DNA of 64,000 nt from Flavobacteriaceae bacterium. Lineage in GTDB: Bacteria; Bacteroidota; Bacteroidia; Flavobacteriales; Flavobacteriaceae. Below, piece by piece: positions 27,337-37,451 of the stretch. Location of the stretch: assembly GCA_018402135.1 (NCBI GenBank), contig JAGYJF010000003.1:124001-188000 (forward strand), read 5' to 3'. The first letter of the stretch is position 1; the number at the start of each line of letters is the position of its first letter. Under the pieces are notes generated by a model. The model was not told the DNA's origin. It ran no database searches and was given only the letters and a program-made list of their open reading frames with translations. A program made the position numbers and the translations under genes.

Positions 27337-29704
27337 ATGAACAAAAAAGACTTGTCAGAAAGAGACATCTGCTCTAAATTTATAAACCCCGCTCTTCAAA
27401 AAGCTGGATGGCATATGCAAAAGCAAGTGCGAGAAGAAGTGTCTTTTACGGATGGACGCATTATCGTTCAAGGAAAATTACACACACGGGGAAAAAGCAA
27501 ACGAGCCGATTACATATTATACTATAAACCCAACATGCCCATTGCCATTATCGAAGCCAAAGATAACAAACACAATGTGGGAGATGGGATGCAACAAGCC
27601 TTAGATTATTCTGAAATTTTACAGATACCATTTGCATTTACCTCTAATGGAGATTCGTTTGTTTTTCACGATAAAACTTCGACTGGCGGCCCATTAGAAA
27701 AAGAGATTTCTTTAGATGCTTTTCCTTCACCAGAAACCTTATGGGAAAAATACAGCAAAAACAAGGCCTTAGAAGATCCAAAGGTTCAACAGATTGTCAC
27801 GCAAGATTACTACTCGGATAATTCTGGAATGGCGCCAAGGTACTACCAACAAAACGCCATTAATAGAACGGTTGAAGCTATTGCAAAAGGTCAAAGCCGA
27901 ATACTCTTAGTCATGGCTACAGGAACTGGTAAAACCTACACCGCTTTTAATATTATTTGGAGACTATGGAAAAACGGCATCAAAAAGCGCATTCTTTTCC
28001 TAGCCGATAGAAATGCGCTTGCTTACTCAAACCAAAAACGGTGACTTCTCGCCATTTGGCAATGATATCATGCACATTATTAAAAACAGGAAAATTGACA
28101 AATCATATCAAATATACTTCGCCCTTTATCAAGGATTAACTAGTAATGATGAAGAGAAAAATGCCTATAAAGAATTTAGTAAAGACTTTTTTGATTTAGT
28201 GGTTATAGATGAGTGTCACAGAGGAAGCGCATCAGAGGCATCAGCCTGGAGAGAAGTGTTGGACTATTTTGAATCTGCCACCCATATTGGTATGACTGCA
28301 ACACCCAAAGAAACCAAAGATGTTTCTAATATGGATTATTATGGCGAGGCTGTTTATACCTACTCTCTAAAACAAGGTATTGATGACGGATTTTTAGCGC
28401 CTTATAAAGTGGTAAGAATCACCACTAGCGTGGATGACGGTTGGCGACCAACAGCTGGTTTACTTGATAAATACGGCAACGAAGTAAAAGACCGCATTTA
28501 TAATTTAAAAGATTATGACCGAACCCTAGCCATTGATGAACGCACTGAAGTGGTCGCAAAGAAAATAACTGAATACCTAAAAGCCACAGATCGATTTGCA
28601 AAGACAATCGTATTCTGTACCGATATTGACCACGCCAATAGAATGCGACAAGCTTTGATTAATGAAAATGCCGACCTAGTATCTAAACACTGGAATTATT
28701 GCGTAAAAATTACTGGTGATGATGAAGTGGGTAAGCAGGAACTCGATAATTTCACAGACGTAGAAGAACGGTTTCCAGTGATAGCAACAACCTCTAAAAT
28801 GTTGACCACTGGAATTGACACCAAAATGGTAAAGTTCATTGTTTTGGAATCCAATATAAATTCTGTCACAGAGTTTAAGCAAATTATTGGTCGCGGCACA
28901 CGCATCAGAGAAGCTGAAGGAAAAGTCTATTTTACCATCATGGATTTTAGAAAGGCAACCAATATTTTTGCAAGACCTGATTTTGACGGAGATCCCGTGC
29001 AAATCTACGAGCCAGCTCCGGATGAACCAGTAGTACCGCCAGACACTATTCCGAACAGTGGAACTAACAGAGAGCCTCAACCCAATGATCCACCACCCTA
29101 TTTTCCGCCAAATATTACTATTGACGGTGAAGATGAGGACATCAAAAAATATTATGTGAACAACGTACCCGTAACCATCGCCAATGAACGCGTGCAGTAT
29201 TACGGTAAAGACGGCAAATTGATTACAGAATCTTTAAAAGATTATTCCAAGAAAAATATCGAAAAGGAGTTTACATCGCTTGATGATTTTATCCAAAGAT
29301 GGACTGCCTCAGAAAAGAAGGAAGAACTTATTAAAGAATTGGCAGAACACGGTGTGTTGCTGGAAGCCCTGCGGGAAGATGTGGGTTTAGATTTAGACGA
29401 TTTTGATTTGATCTGCCACATCGCTTTTGACCAACCGCCTTTAACACGACAAGAGCGCGCCAATAATGTACGCAAGCGCAATTACTTTGGCAAATACAGT
29501 GAGACAGCTCAAAAAGTGTTGAACGGGTTACTGGATAAATATGAGCAAGAAGGTATTGTTTCTATTGAGCAAGGTTCTGTACTTAAAGTAAAGCCTTTAA
29601 ACGAAATGGGATCTCCGGTTGAGTTGGTGAGAGCCTTCGGAAAGCAAAAGGACTTTGAACAAGCAGTTAAGGAGTTAGAAAATGAAATATATAATATTGC
29701 TTAA
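27337..29704 (+). pseudogene. hsdR: Type I restriction endonuclease subunit R, frameshifted
   Basis: The motor and nuclease subunit of a type I R-M system, about 788 aa when joined. The N-terminal nuclease has the PD-(D/E)xK core in ADYILYYKP ... AIIEAKDN. Helicase motifs follow: MATGTGKT (Walker A), VIDECHRGS (DEAH-like box), MTATPKE, and IGRGTRIRE (motif VI). The first frame stops at 28044, whereas a second frame from about 28013 continues as QTKNGDFSPFG. The break lies at 28021-28032, between ADRNAL and QTKNG. It is not a homopolymer, and one extra base fits. The ATG at 27337 is preferred over a TTG two codons earlier. If the shift is real, restriction is probably lost while methylation remains. 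Confidence 0.85.
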
Positions 29705-30094
29705 GTGAGTATTCAGACTAAAATATATGATTTACATTCGCATTCAGCAATTCAATTGGCTTGGAAAGAACCTGGAATAGCATTCAGAGTCTCATTTGTT
29801 AAGTCAAATTATAAGCAACAGCTAGAGTTACAGCAGGAGTTGCAGCAGGAGTCTTTATACAGTAAAGTGTTACAAATTGCAGCTTCAAAAACAAGCTCAG
29901 CCAAAGATATAGCGATGGTTTTGGGACAAAAGAATATTTCAGGACAACTATATCAAGTAATCAATAAGCTTAGGGAAGATCAATTAATAGCATGGACCAT
30001 ACCTGATAAGCCTAAAAGCTTCAAACAACAATATAAAATAACAACCAGAGGACATGTATTTCTTCGAATTTTAAAGAATAAAAAAACCAAATGA
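29705..30094 (+). CDS. Solo winged-helix protein between hsdR and hsdM
   Basis: A 129-aa protein starting with GTG directly after the hsdR stop and overlapping hsdM by 4 bp (ATGA). Residues 1-35 (LAWKEPGIAFRVSFVKS) and the Gln/Glu-rich stretch QQLELQQELQQES resemble the linker that precedes the C-terminal winged helix of AlbA/RecG-like ATP-binding proteins. Residues 50-125 look like that winged helix (SSAKDIAMVLGQ ... LYQVINKLREDQLI ... YKITTRGHVFLR). It could be a detached DNA-binding domain regulating the R-M operon or a relic of a larger gene. I do not know a described function for it inside type I loci. Confidence 0.6.
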   Translation: MSIQTKIYDLHSHSAIQLAWKEPGIAFRVSFVKSNYKQQLELQQELQQESLYSKVLQIAASKTSSAKDIAMVLGQKNISGQLYQVINKLREDQLIAWTIPDKPKSFKQQYKITTRGHVFLRILKNKKTK

Positions 30095-31521
30095 GCAACA
30101 TAACAACCAACATAAAAGGCATACGCGACATCATGCGCAAGGATACAGGCGTAGATGGAGATGCACAGCGCATCTCACAGATGGTATGGATGCTGTTTAT
30201 GAAAATATTTGCCGACAAGGAAGAAGAATGGGGCATCACGATTGATAATTATGTCTCTCCAATTCCTGAGCATCTCAAATGGCAAAACTGGGCAGCAGAT
30301 GATGAAGGCCTAACCGGTGATGCTTTAATGGAATTTATTGATACCGAATTATTTCCCGCACTCAAGGAACTGGATAGTACCATAAGTCCGCAAGCAACCA
30401 TTATCAGGTCTGTGTTTGAGGATACTTATAACTACATGAAAAACGGAACCTTATTTCGTCAGGTTATTAACGTGATTGATCAAATAGATTTTAACAGCAC
30501 TACAGAGCGGCATCTGTTTAATGATATTTACGAAACCATTTTAAAAGAGCTGCAATCTGCAGGTTCTTCGGGGGAGTATTACACCCCAAGGGCGGTTACG
30601 CAATTTATGGTGGACATGATCAACCCACAATTGGGGGAATCTGTGCTCGATCCTGCTTGCGGGACCGGTGGTTTTTTGACTTGTACCATAGATCACTTAC
30701 GCGAACAGGTAAAAACACCTAAAGACCGGGATGTCATGCAAACCTCTATTAGAGGTATCGAGAAAAAACCGTTGCCCCATTTACTGTGTACCACTAATTT
30801 GATGTTGCATGGTTTTGATTTGCCGGCTGTACGCAGGGATAATTTATTGAGCAAACCGTATGCAGATTGGGGCGCCAAAGACAAGCTGGATATAATTGTA
30901 ACCAATCCCCCTTTTGGAGGTGTGGAAGAAGATGGCACCGAAACCAACTTCCCGCAAAAGTTTAGAACCAAAGAAACTGCCGACTTATTCCTGGCCTTAA
31001 TTATTAAGTTGCTTAAAACAAATGGACGTTGTGCCATCGTCTTACCCGATGGCACTTTGTTTGGCGAAGGCATGAAAACACGGTTGAAAGAAGAACTGTT
31101 AGAGCGTTGTAATTTACACACCATCGTGCGTTTGCCCAATGGCGTATTTAACCCCTATACCGGTATTAAAACCAACTTGTTGTTTTTTGAAAAAGGAATA
31201 CCCACCAAAGAAGTTTGGTATTATGAACACCCATACCCCGAAGGTGTAAAGAGTTATAACAAAGGAAAACCCATCCACATCAAAGAGTTTGATTTAGAAA
31301 AAGCCTGGTGGCACAAGCGGGAAGAAAATACACAAGCCTGGAAAGTCTCTATCGAAGAGATTAAAAAGCGAGGCTATAATTTGGACATTAAAAACCCGCA
31401 TCAAGAAATTGATGATTTAGCAAGCCCGGAAGTATTATTGGAAAAATTTAGAGCAACCGAAAAGAAAATCACTTCCATACAAGAGGAGATTGTACATGTA
31501 TTAACCGAAGCTTTAAAATAA
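30091..31521 (+). CDS. hsdM: Type I restriction-modification system methyltransferase subunit M
   Basis: A 476-aa N6-adenine methyltransferase. An N-terminal HsdM helical domain (residues 1-150) is followed by GEYYTPRAVTQFMV. The SAM-binding motif is DPACGTGGF (187-195) and the catalytic motif is NPPF (272-275). VRLPNGVFNPYTGIKTNLLFF is the usual block after it. The frame is intact and codon use is normal, so the methylase is likely active together with HsdS even if HsdR is not. Confidence 0.95.
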   Translation: MSNITTNIKGIRDIMRKDTGVDGDAQRISQMVWMLFMKIFADKEEEWGITIDNYVSPIPEHLKWQNWAADDEGLTGDALMEFIDTELFPALKELDSTISPQATIIRSVFEDTYNYMKNGTLFRQVINVIDQIDFNSTTERHLFNDIYETILKELQSAGSSGEYYTPRAVTQFMVDMINPQLGESVLDPACGTGGFLTCTIDHLREQVKTPKDRDVMQTSIRGIEKKPLPHLLCTTNLMLHGFDLPAVRRDNLLSKPYADWGAKDKLDIIVTNPPFGGVEEDGTETNFPQKFRTKETADLFLALIIKLLKTNGRCAIVLPDGTLFGEGMKTRLKEELLERCNLHTIVRLPNGVFNPYTGIKTNLLFFEKGIPTKEVWYYEHPYPEGVKSYNKGKPIHIKEFDLEKAWWHKREENTQAWKVSIEEIKKRGYNLDIKNPHQEIDDLASPEVLLEKFRATEKKITSIQEEIVHVLTEALK

Positions 31522-31536
31522 ATAAATTCCTGCGAA

Positions 31537-31554
31537 TCCCGATAGCTATCGGGA
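31537..31554. repeat. Palindrome between hsdM and hsdS
   Basis: TCCCGATAGCTATCGGGA is a perfect 18-bp palindrome in the 47-bp hsdM-hsdS gap. A related hairpin occurs at 40986-41003. Confidence 0.7.
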
Positions 31555-31568
31555 AGAAATCCCAATCT

Positions 31569-33239
31569 ATGCAATTACTAAAACATTTTAAAGAACTAAC
31601 CATTCGACCAAAAAATGCGATTGAGTTGAAAGGTTTAATCTTACAACTGGCTGTACAAGGAAAACTGACAAATGTTTGGAGAAAAGAGAATCCGTCTGTT
31701 CCATCTTCTGTTGACCTGATTAAAAGGATAAAAGAGTTTAATGAAAATAAGCTAAGATTAAATAATCGAAGAGTTAAAAAACTTAAAATCGAGAATGATG
31801 TTACTCTCGATTTACCGAATGGATGGGTGCAAGTCAGAAATTTTGAATTATTTAGTTTACAAAAAGGAAGAAACCCTAAGGATTTATCTGAAACAGTAAA
31901 AAAATATGCCTATCAAGATATTGAGGCACTTGACAGAGGGAATGTAAGGAGATATAGTAATGATGAAAATGCGCCTAGATGTACAAGTGAAGATATTTTA
32001 GTTGTTTGTGATGGGTCAAGAAGTGGATTAGTATTAGAAGGTAAAGAAGGTATTGTTGGTTCAACTTTAGCTATTATAGAGACACCTCCTTTTATTAAAC
32101 AATACATAAAAATAATTTTTTTACAAGATTATCAAAGAGCAAATACTAATATGATTGGAGCTGCAATTCCACATTTAGACACAAAAAATTTATTACAAGA
32201 AGCGATTGGACTTCCCCCACTAGAAGAACAAAAAGCAATTGTAGACGTTGTAGAAACCTTGTTTAAAGAAGTGGAGCAACTAGAGCAATTATCGGTTGAG
32301 CGTATTACTTTAAAAGAAAAGTTTGTCGCTTCTGCATTAAGCCAACTCACCACAAAGAATGCAAAAAAAGAATGGGATTTTTTACAAGAACATTTTAATA
32401 GTTTCTTTAATGAAACCGCTAACATTAAAAAGTTGCGGGAAACCGTTTTACAATTAGCCGTTCAAGGAAAGCTAACAGCAGATTGGCGGGCTAACAATCC
32501 GGATATTGAGGATGCTTCCATTTTATTAAAACGTATCCAAAAAGAGAAAGACCAACTCATCAAAGACAAAAAAATAAAAAAGGAAAAACCATTGCCACAA
32601 ATTACCAATGAGGAAATTCCTTATGAATTACCTGATTGTTGGGTTTGGTGTAGAGTTGGTGAAGTTACAGATATAATTGCAGGAGCTAGTTTTAAAAGTG
32701 GTGATTTTAATGAAACTGGTGGAGTAAAATGCATAAAAATTACAAATGCGGGTGTACGAGATTTTGTTGAGACAAATGATTATCTACCTAAAAGCTTTAT
32801 TGAGTTGTATCCAAGTTATTTAATAAAGGAAGGAGATTTAATATTGGCATTAACTAGACCCTATATTAAGGATGGTTTGAAAATATCTGTATGTCCAACA
32901 AGTTATCACAACTCTTTATTGAATCAACGTGTTGCTTCAATAAGATCAATGAGTGAAGAAATGTATCATCCTTATATATTTTCATTTATTCAATCTCCAA
33001 AAGTTTTAAAATACTATAAGGCAAAGTTTGATGGTAAAAGCCAACAACCAAATATGAAAATGGGAGATATTACGGAATTAGCGATTTCACTCCCACCATT
33101 ACAAGAACAAAAAGCCATCGTCCAAAAAGTAAATGCTTTAATGGTTTTATGTGATGCCCTAGAGCAACAGGTACAACAAAGCCAGGAACAGAGTGAGCAG
33201 TTAATGCAGAGTTGTTTGCGGGAGGTTTTTGAGGGGTGA
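31569..33239 (+). CDS. hsdS: Type I restriction-modification system specificity subunit S
   Basis: A 556-aa protein with the classic duplicated layout. Conserved repeats LILQLAVQGKLTNVWR (about residues 29-44) and TVLQLAVQGKLTADWR (about 290-305) precede two target-recognition domains, TRD1 at about 85-225 and TRD2 at about 345-520. Each TRD is followed by a dimer helix after LPPLEEQKAIV or LPPLQEQKAIV. Each TRD should read one half of a bipartite target; the sequence itself cannot be predicted. The frame is intact. No second hsdS or invertase gene is nearby. Confidence 0.93.
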   Translation: MQLLKHFKELTIRPKNAIELKGLILQLAVQGKLTNVWRKENPSVPSSVDLIKRIKEFNENKLRLNNRRVKKLKIENDVTLDLPNGWVQVRNFELFSLQKGRNPKDLSETVKKYAYQDIEALDRGNVRRYSNDENAPRCTSEDILVVCDGSRSGLVLEGKEGIVGSTLAIIETPPFIKQYIKIIFLQDYQRANTNMIGAAIPHLDTKNLLQEAIGLPPLEEQKAIVDVVETLFKEVEQLEQLSVERITLKEKFVASALSQLTTKNAKKEWDFLQEHFNSFFNETANIKKLRETVLQLAVQGKLTADWRANNPDIEDASILLKRIQKEKDQLIKDKKIKKEKPLPQITNEEIPYELPDCWVWCRVGEVTDIIAGASFKSGDFNETGGVKCIKITNAGVRDFVETNDYLPKSFIELYPSYLIKEGDLILALTRPYIKDGLKISVCPTSYHNSLLNQRVASIRSMSEEMYHPYIFSFIQSPKVLKYYKAKFDGKSQQPNMKMGDITELAISLPPLQEQKAIVQKVNALMVLCDALEQQVQQSQEQSEQLMQSCLREVFEG

Positions 33240-33413
33240 GAAATAATTGTCTTATTAAGGATTAAAATGTCGGTTAGCACTGAACGCGATAACAATTAAA
33301 AATTTAATTTAATTGCTGAAACCGCTTTTTTGCCAATTTCTTGTTATACCTTCTTCGCGTTTTTAGGTCATGTTTTATTGTAAGCTCATTTTGTGTTTCT
33401 TGTTTTTTATTAT

Positions 33414-33634
33414 CTGGCAATAACCGGCAAATCATAATTTTGTATTTGCTTGACAAACAAGTTGTATTTTGTGCTATGGTTCTACCATCCGGCAAAATCC
33501 GGCAGGAATTCTTTCTTTGTGAAGCTAATACTATCCGGCAAAACTCGGCAAAACATATTGAACTTCATGTTTTATAAATCCTTGTATTTCAGAACATACA
33601 GCATTATTGGCTTTTTATCCGGCAATATCCGGCA
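33414..33634. repeat. Four paired CCGGCA direct repeats (10-bp period)
   Basis: Pairs with CCGGCA-like hexamers exactly 10 bp apart: 33414/33424 (CTGGCA, CCGGCA), 33489/33499 (both CCGGCA), 33535/33545 (CCGGCA, TCGGCA), 33619/33629 (both CCGGCA). Intervals between pairs are 46 to 84 bp and carry no shared sequence. They fill most of the gap between hsdS and the convergent AlbA gene, which otherwise has no gene. Confidence 0.75.
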
Positions 33635-35009
33635 ATTTTTTATTCGTTTTAGAATACTTAGTTTGAGGACCATCTCCTAACTTTTAAGCCAACCACCTTC
33701 TGTAAGTTTTTGAAGATCCATTCTAGCAGTTCTTTCTTTAATGTCACCCATAAAAACTCCATATAATCTTCACTAGAATAAGCGTTATCAGGATTCATTT
33801 CAGAAAGAAAATGGATCATACGTTCATTTATTTTTATTTCTTCTTTTACGCCATAAAGAGTAAGTTTGGTATATCCACTTTGAAATGTCCATTCCGGTGA
33901 TTTTAAACCCAATTCATCAAATTGTTTTTTAATAAGAGAAAGCCCACGTCCTAATTTCTCCATTTTTCCTCTCAGGAAAAACATATGAGCAATAGTGGGA
34001 TTTCTCAAAACTGAATGATGTGATTCAATTTTATTTTTCTTCGTAATTATATCAGAAGGTATCTCACCTGAATTAATAATTTCGATTTTGTCTTTATGAA
34101 TATTGATTGTTATTTCACCCGACATATCTCCATAATCTCGGTGAACCATGGCATTGACAATAGCTTCATCTAAGGCTGCAAATGGATATTTTTCACGGTC
34201 AGTTCTTAATGGACTATTTTGATGAAACTCACTTATAATCGGGTTGTTCTTCTTGAAATAATTCATCACCTTATCAAAAGACACAAAAAGATTATCTTCA
34301 ATTATTTCAATATCGCTGAACCTATCTCCAGTAACTCCTTCAGGCATATTTGTAATACGTATGCGACATTGGGTAAAAATTTTGTAGGTTCATTTCCATA
34401 AAGAATGACTGCACTGTTTTTTACTGCGGTGTAGTCAATTAACTGGAAGTAACTCAAAAATTCTTTTGGAAAATCGGGTAATGATTTTGTTTTCCCAAGA
34501 TTATTGGCAGCATTAATTGTAGAAATAATTTCACTTTCGCTCAAATCAGTATATTGAGCATCAACAGTGGTAAGCTTTTCCCAACTAGAAGTATATTGAT
34601 TAGATGATCTTAAAATCAAACTCACATCATCTGGGCCAGCTTCTACTGTTTGACTACCCCTGCGAATAAAATACTTTTTCAAATAGGAATAAGGTTGTCT
34701 AGAACCTTTCAATACATTGAGTAAAACAACAGATTTTTCATCGATTGTTTCTAATTGTACATAAACTAGTGGTTGCGGAAAAATATTGTCTAAAGCATTT
34801 TGTTTCAGTTCGATTACGTTATGTTCAGAAATGTTTGGCAACCCAACAACTTCTTTTTGGCTGTGACCTACAATAATCCAACCACCTTCTGTATTTAAAA
34901 ATGCACAAATGGTTTTCAAAATAGCTTCTTCGTTCCACCCTGTTTTAAATTCAAGAGAAGAATGCTCTTGTTGGTTGATGAGTTCTTTTATAAACGATTT
35001 TGCACTCAT
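33615..35009 (-). pseudogene. AlbA-domain / ATP-binding (HATPase_c_4-like) regulator, broken by frameshifts
   Basis: The N-terminal part (34302-35009) is an AlbA_2-type DNA-binding domain: SSLEFKTGWNEEAILKTICAFLNTEGG ... IIVGHSQ. The second part (33658-34347) has the GHKL ATPase core (ALDEAIVNAMVHRDYGD ... EIINSGEIP ... MEKLGRGLSLIKK). They join around 34356-34363, where the first frame reads PNVAY and the second ITNMPEG. Two more breaks follow in the winged-helix tail: one base missing in the run at 33752-33756, restoring MGDIKERTARMDLQKL, and one at 33682-33685, restoring KLGDGPQTKY. The restored end is 33615. It overlaps DUF4062 by 4 bp, so the pair forms one unit. Confidence 0.78.
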
Positions 35010-35626
35010 ATTACTATTCCTTTAGACTTGTCAATTAATTTTTGAATGCGTTCAGGGTATTTAAACTGACTTTCAAGATGCATCTTGATATCATCGTAGC
35101 CGATGTAAGGCTGAACCCAATTTCCGGTTCGTTTTGATGCAGGTCTTTCCTTGTCTTTGATAGCATCATTATACATTCTGATGCATCTGGTATCCATTAC
35201 ACCATTGTCTTCAAATGATATTTTGTCAAAATCAATCTTTTTTGACGTCATATCTTCAATCACAAATGAGTCTTTAAAAAGTGCTCTTGTAAATTCAACT
35301 CGATAATCTGCTAATACGAACCTTGGTATATTTCGTGCAAAAGCAGTTTCAAATTCGAAATGTGTGATTGATTTACCACCTCTATCTAAAACCCCTGAAC
35401 CGTAATCAGGTCTAATAAAACCTACAAATACATCACATTCTTCAACACCATCCGTACAGTTTTTTAAATTAGATTGTAAACTATCCAGCAAAATAGTTCC
35501 CTTGTGCGACATCAATACATCATAACCGTAACTATCGAGCAACTCATAAATCTGTTTTAGTTGGTACTCAAAATTGTATACCGTAGAAGCTACAAATACT
35601 CGTATATGATTTCTTTTTGCTACCAT
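35006..35626 (-). CDS. DUF4062 domain-containing protein
   Basis: A 206-aa protein whose first 110 residues match DUF4062: IRVFVASTVYNFEYQLKQIYELL ... CDVFVGFIRPDYGSG ... HFEFETAFARNIPRFVLA. This Rossmann-like fold is thought to be related to nucleotide- or NAD-sensing TIR/SLOG-type domains; that is recalled, not shown here. The C-terminal half is less conserved. Its stop overlaps the start of the AlbA/ATPase gene (ATGA), and the pair lies within a defence island next to type I R-M. A role in defence or stress signalling is an inference from context. Confidence 0.8.
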   Translation of the reverse strand: MVAKRNHIRVFVASTVYNFEYQLKQIYELLDSYGYDVLMSHKGTILLDSLQSNLKNCTDGVEECDVFVGFIRPDYGSGVLDRGGKSITHFEFETAFARNIPRFVLADYRVEFTRALFKDSFVIEDMTSKKIDFDKISFEDNGVMDTRCIRMYNDAIKDKERPASKRTGNWVQPYIGYDDIKMHLESQFKYPERIQKLIDKSKGIVI

Positions 35627-36003
35627 AATTGCGCTATAACTTTAATTTCATTTTCATTTTCATTTTTTATTGGCGTGTCCTCACTTTAGCACAATGAGGC
35701 ATAACGTAGTAGTATATGCGCAAAGTCGTGGTTTGAGCAACTAATTTAGCAAACAAAACCGAGACCTGAGAAACAACATCGCTGATTTCACTGTCTAAAT
35801 TGAAATTTTCCAACGCGTTGCTTTTGAAAACCTCATTACCAAATTGTGATGGCTCAACTTATTAGATAAATATAAATGATTTTTTGTTAATGGTTTTACG
35901 GGATTCCGTAAAACGGTTAAATTTTTACTTTACTGGGTTTTTCCGGGCAGTTTTACCATTTGATGCATTAAAGCAATTTCTGTAACATTTCGGTTGATTC
36001 TAT
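35627..36003. other. 377-bp gene-free gap with the right copy of the 20-bp palindrome
   Basis: No gene is visible. It should contain the promoter of the DUF4062-AlbA unit. A stretch at about 35690-35775 looks like a worn repeat or insertion remnant but cannot be assigned. Confidence 0.5.
35894..35913. repeat. 20-bp palindromic element, right copy
   Basis: TTTTACGGGATTCCGTAAAA, exact reverse complement of 27171-27190; flanking bases do not match further. Confidence 0.8.
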
Positions 36004-37451
36004 TCACCAATTGGATTTTAACTCGAGTGTATTTACCCCTATGTTGTAAGCATAAACCGCAGCAGGAACATAGGTTAGATTGATTTCTTCAATGGTTTTA
36101 TTGCCTAAAACATCAATGGTTGTAACAAGACTCGCGCTAAACCTATTTTGTTTGCAAAAATGTAGTAAGCTTTTTAATTCTTGTGGTTTTTCAAAATAAC
36201 GGTTAGTCCATTTTATTTCTACGCACCATTGGGGTTTAAATAGTTTATTGTCTAGCAGTACAATATCAACCTCGCCTTCTGAGCGTCCCATTTTCCAACG
36301 GGCATATTTTAAATCGAGCTGCTCTCGATGCATCCATTGCGAAAAAATGGCTGTTTCCACCATATTGCCCATTTCGTGATCGGTTTCTGTAATGGGTGAA
36401 AATAAAGCGGTTCGTAAAGAAGGATTGGTTAAATAGACTTTAAAACTCGTTATTCTTTTAAATTTTTTGGCCGTATCATTTACCTTATGAATGACTTTAA
36501 TTAAAAATGCCGCTTCAAGATATTCTAAGTATTTTTTAATGATTTCTTTTGCAATGCCACTGTCTTTAGATAATTTTTCGAATGAAAATTCATTGGCTGT
36601 ATTAGTATGCCACATAGGTAAAAAAGCTGTTTAGTTCTTGCACGTCTTTTTATACCGTATAAACTGGGTAAGTCTCTCAGCAATACTTTATCTACAATAT
36701 CGCTTTTGACATAGCGACCCATATCGCTTTGTATTTTTTCGGATAATACCACTTCTGGGTAGCCACCAAAGTTGAGGTAGTGAAAAAACTCTTTGTTAAA
36801 TGCTTTGTTATCGTGGGTTGTAAAAAAAGGAATTTGCTTTCCGTTGTAAACTATGGTTTTGGCCTGCACCAAATGCCCCAAGCCTTTTAAATGTATGTAT
36901 TCATGAAAGGTGAGTGGTGGCAACATAAAATCGGTAAATCTGCCAGCACCACTTTCTGTACTTTGTAATCGCAAAGCAGCAGCAGCCGACCCAGATACCA
37001 CAAACTTGGTTTTTGGATGCCTATCTACCAATACTTTAAGGTGGCGCTCCCAATCTTTTAGATACTGGATTTCGTCAAAAAAACAAAACAACCCTCAAGA
37101 CTATCTACTTGCACAGCTTCTTCTGCTAATAACAAAATATCTTCAAGACTTAAGTGCATGTAAATAGGATTATCTATACCTATAAAAAGATTTTTGTGGT
37201 GAGATGTGTTCTTTAATGAGCTCTTGAATGCTGTGAAACATCATGACCGTTTTACCTACCCTACGTGGCCCCATAAGCACCACCGCGCGTTTAATATCTG
37301 TTTCTTTTACGAATGGATAAAACAAGTTAAAATACAAGCGTTTGGACATATCTCGATAAACTTGCTGGACGTTACCAGTGGTCCACCAAGGGTTTTCATA
37401 TTGTAGGCGCTCAATTCTTTTAGCTGTTGGAATAACGGTATCAAAACTCAT
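36004..37451 (-). pseudogene. AAA ATPase with DUF4143 C-terminal domain, broken by three frameshifts
   Basis: Three consecutive pieces of one protein. The first (37170-37451) holds Walker A, MGPRRVGKTVM. The middle (36525-37091) holds the Walker B region (FFDEIQYLKDWERH), the sensor SGSAAAAL and GRFTDFMLPPLTFHEY. The last (36004-36615) is a DUF4143 nuclease-like domain (GEVDIVLLDN ... CVEIKWTNRYF). Breaks lie at about 37181-37185 (a TA step apparently missing), 37077-37083 (A7 where A8 fits) and about 36603-36612. Between the first two breaks the third frame reads IGIDNPIYMHLSLEDILLL, confirming the joint. With three breaks of different kinds it is most likely a dead gene. Confidence 0.8.

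Noticed and set aside
31569..33239. Phase-variable shuffling of hsdS
   Set aside because: Only one hsdS gene, no silent cassette, and no recombinase gene in the window.
33304..33495. 63-codon minus-strand frame after hsdS
   Set aside because: It is basic and low in complexity, has no family signature and lies in the paired-repeat stretch. It may be a decayed tail of the AlbA gene rather than a gene.
33411..33640. CRISPR-like spacing of CCGGCA repeats
   Set aside because: Repeat units are only about 16 bp, the intervals vary from 46 to 84 bp, and no cas genes are present.
35690..35775. Possible integron attC or insertion-sequence remnant
   Set aside because: The core-site bases needed for attC are not met and no transposase fragment is visible; left only as a worn repeat.
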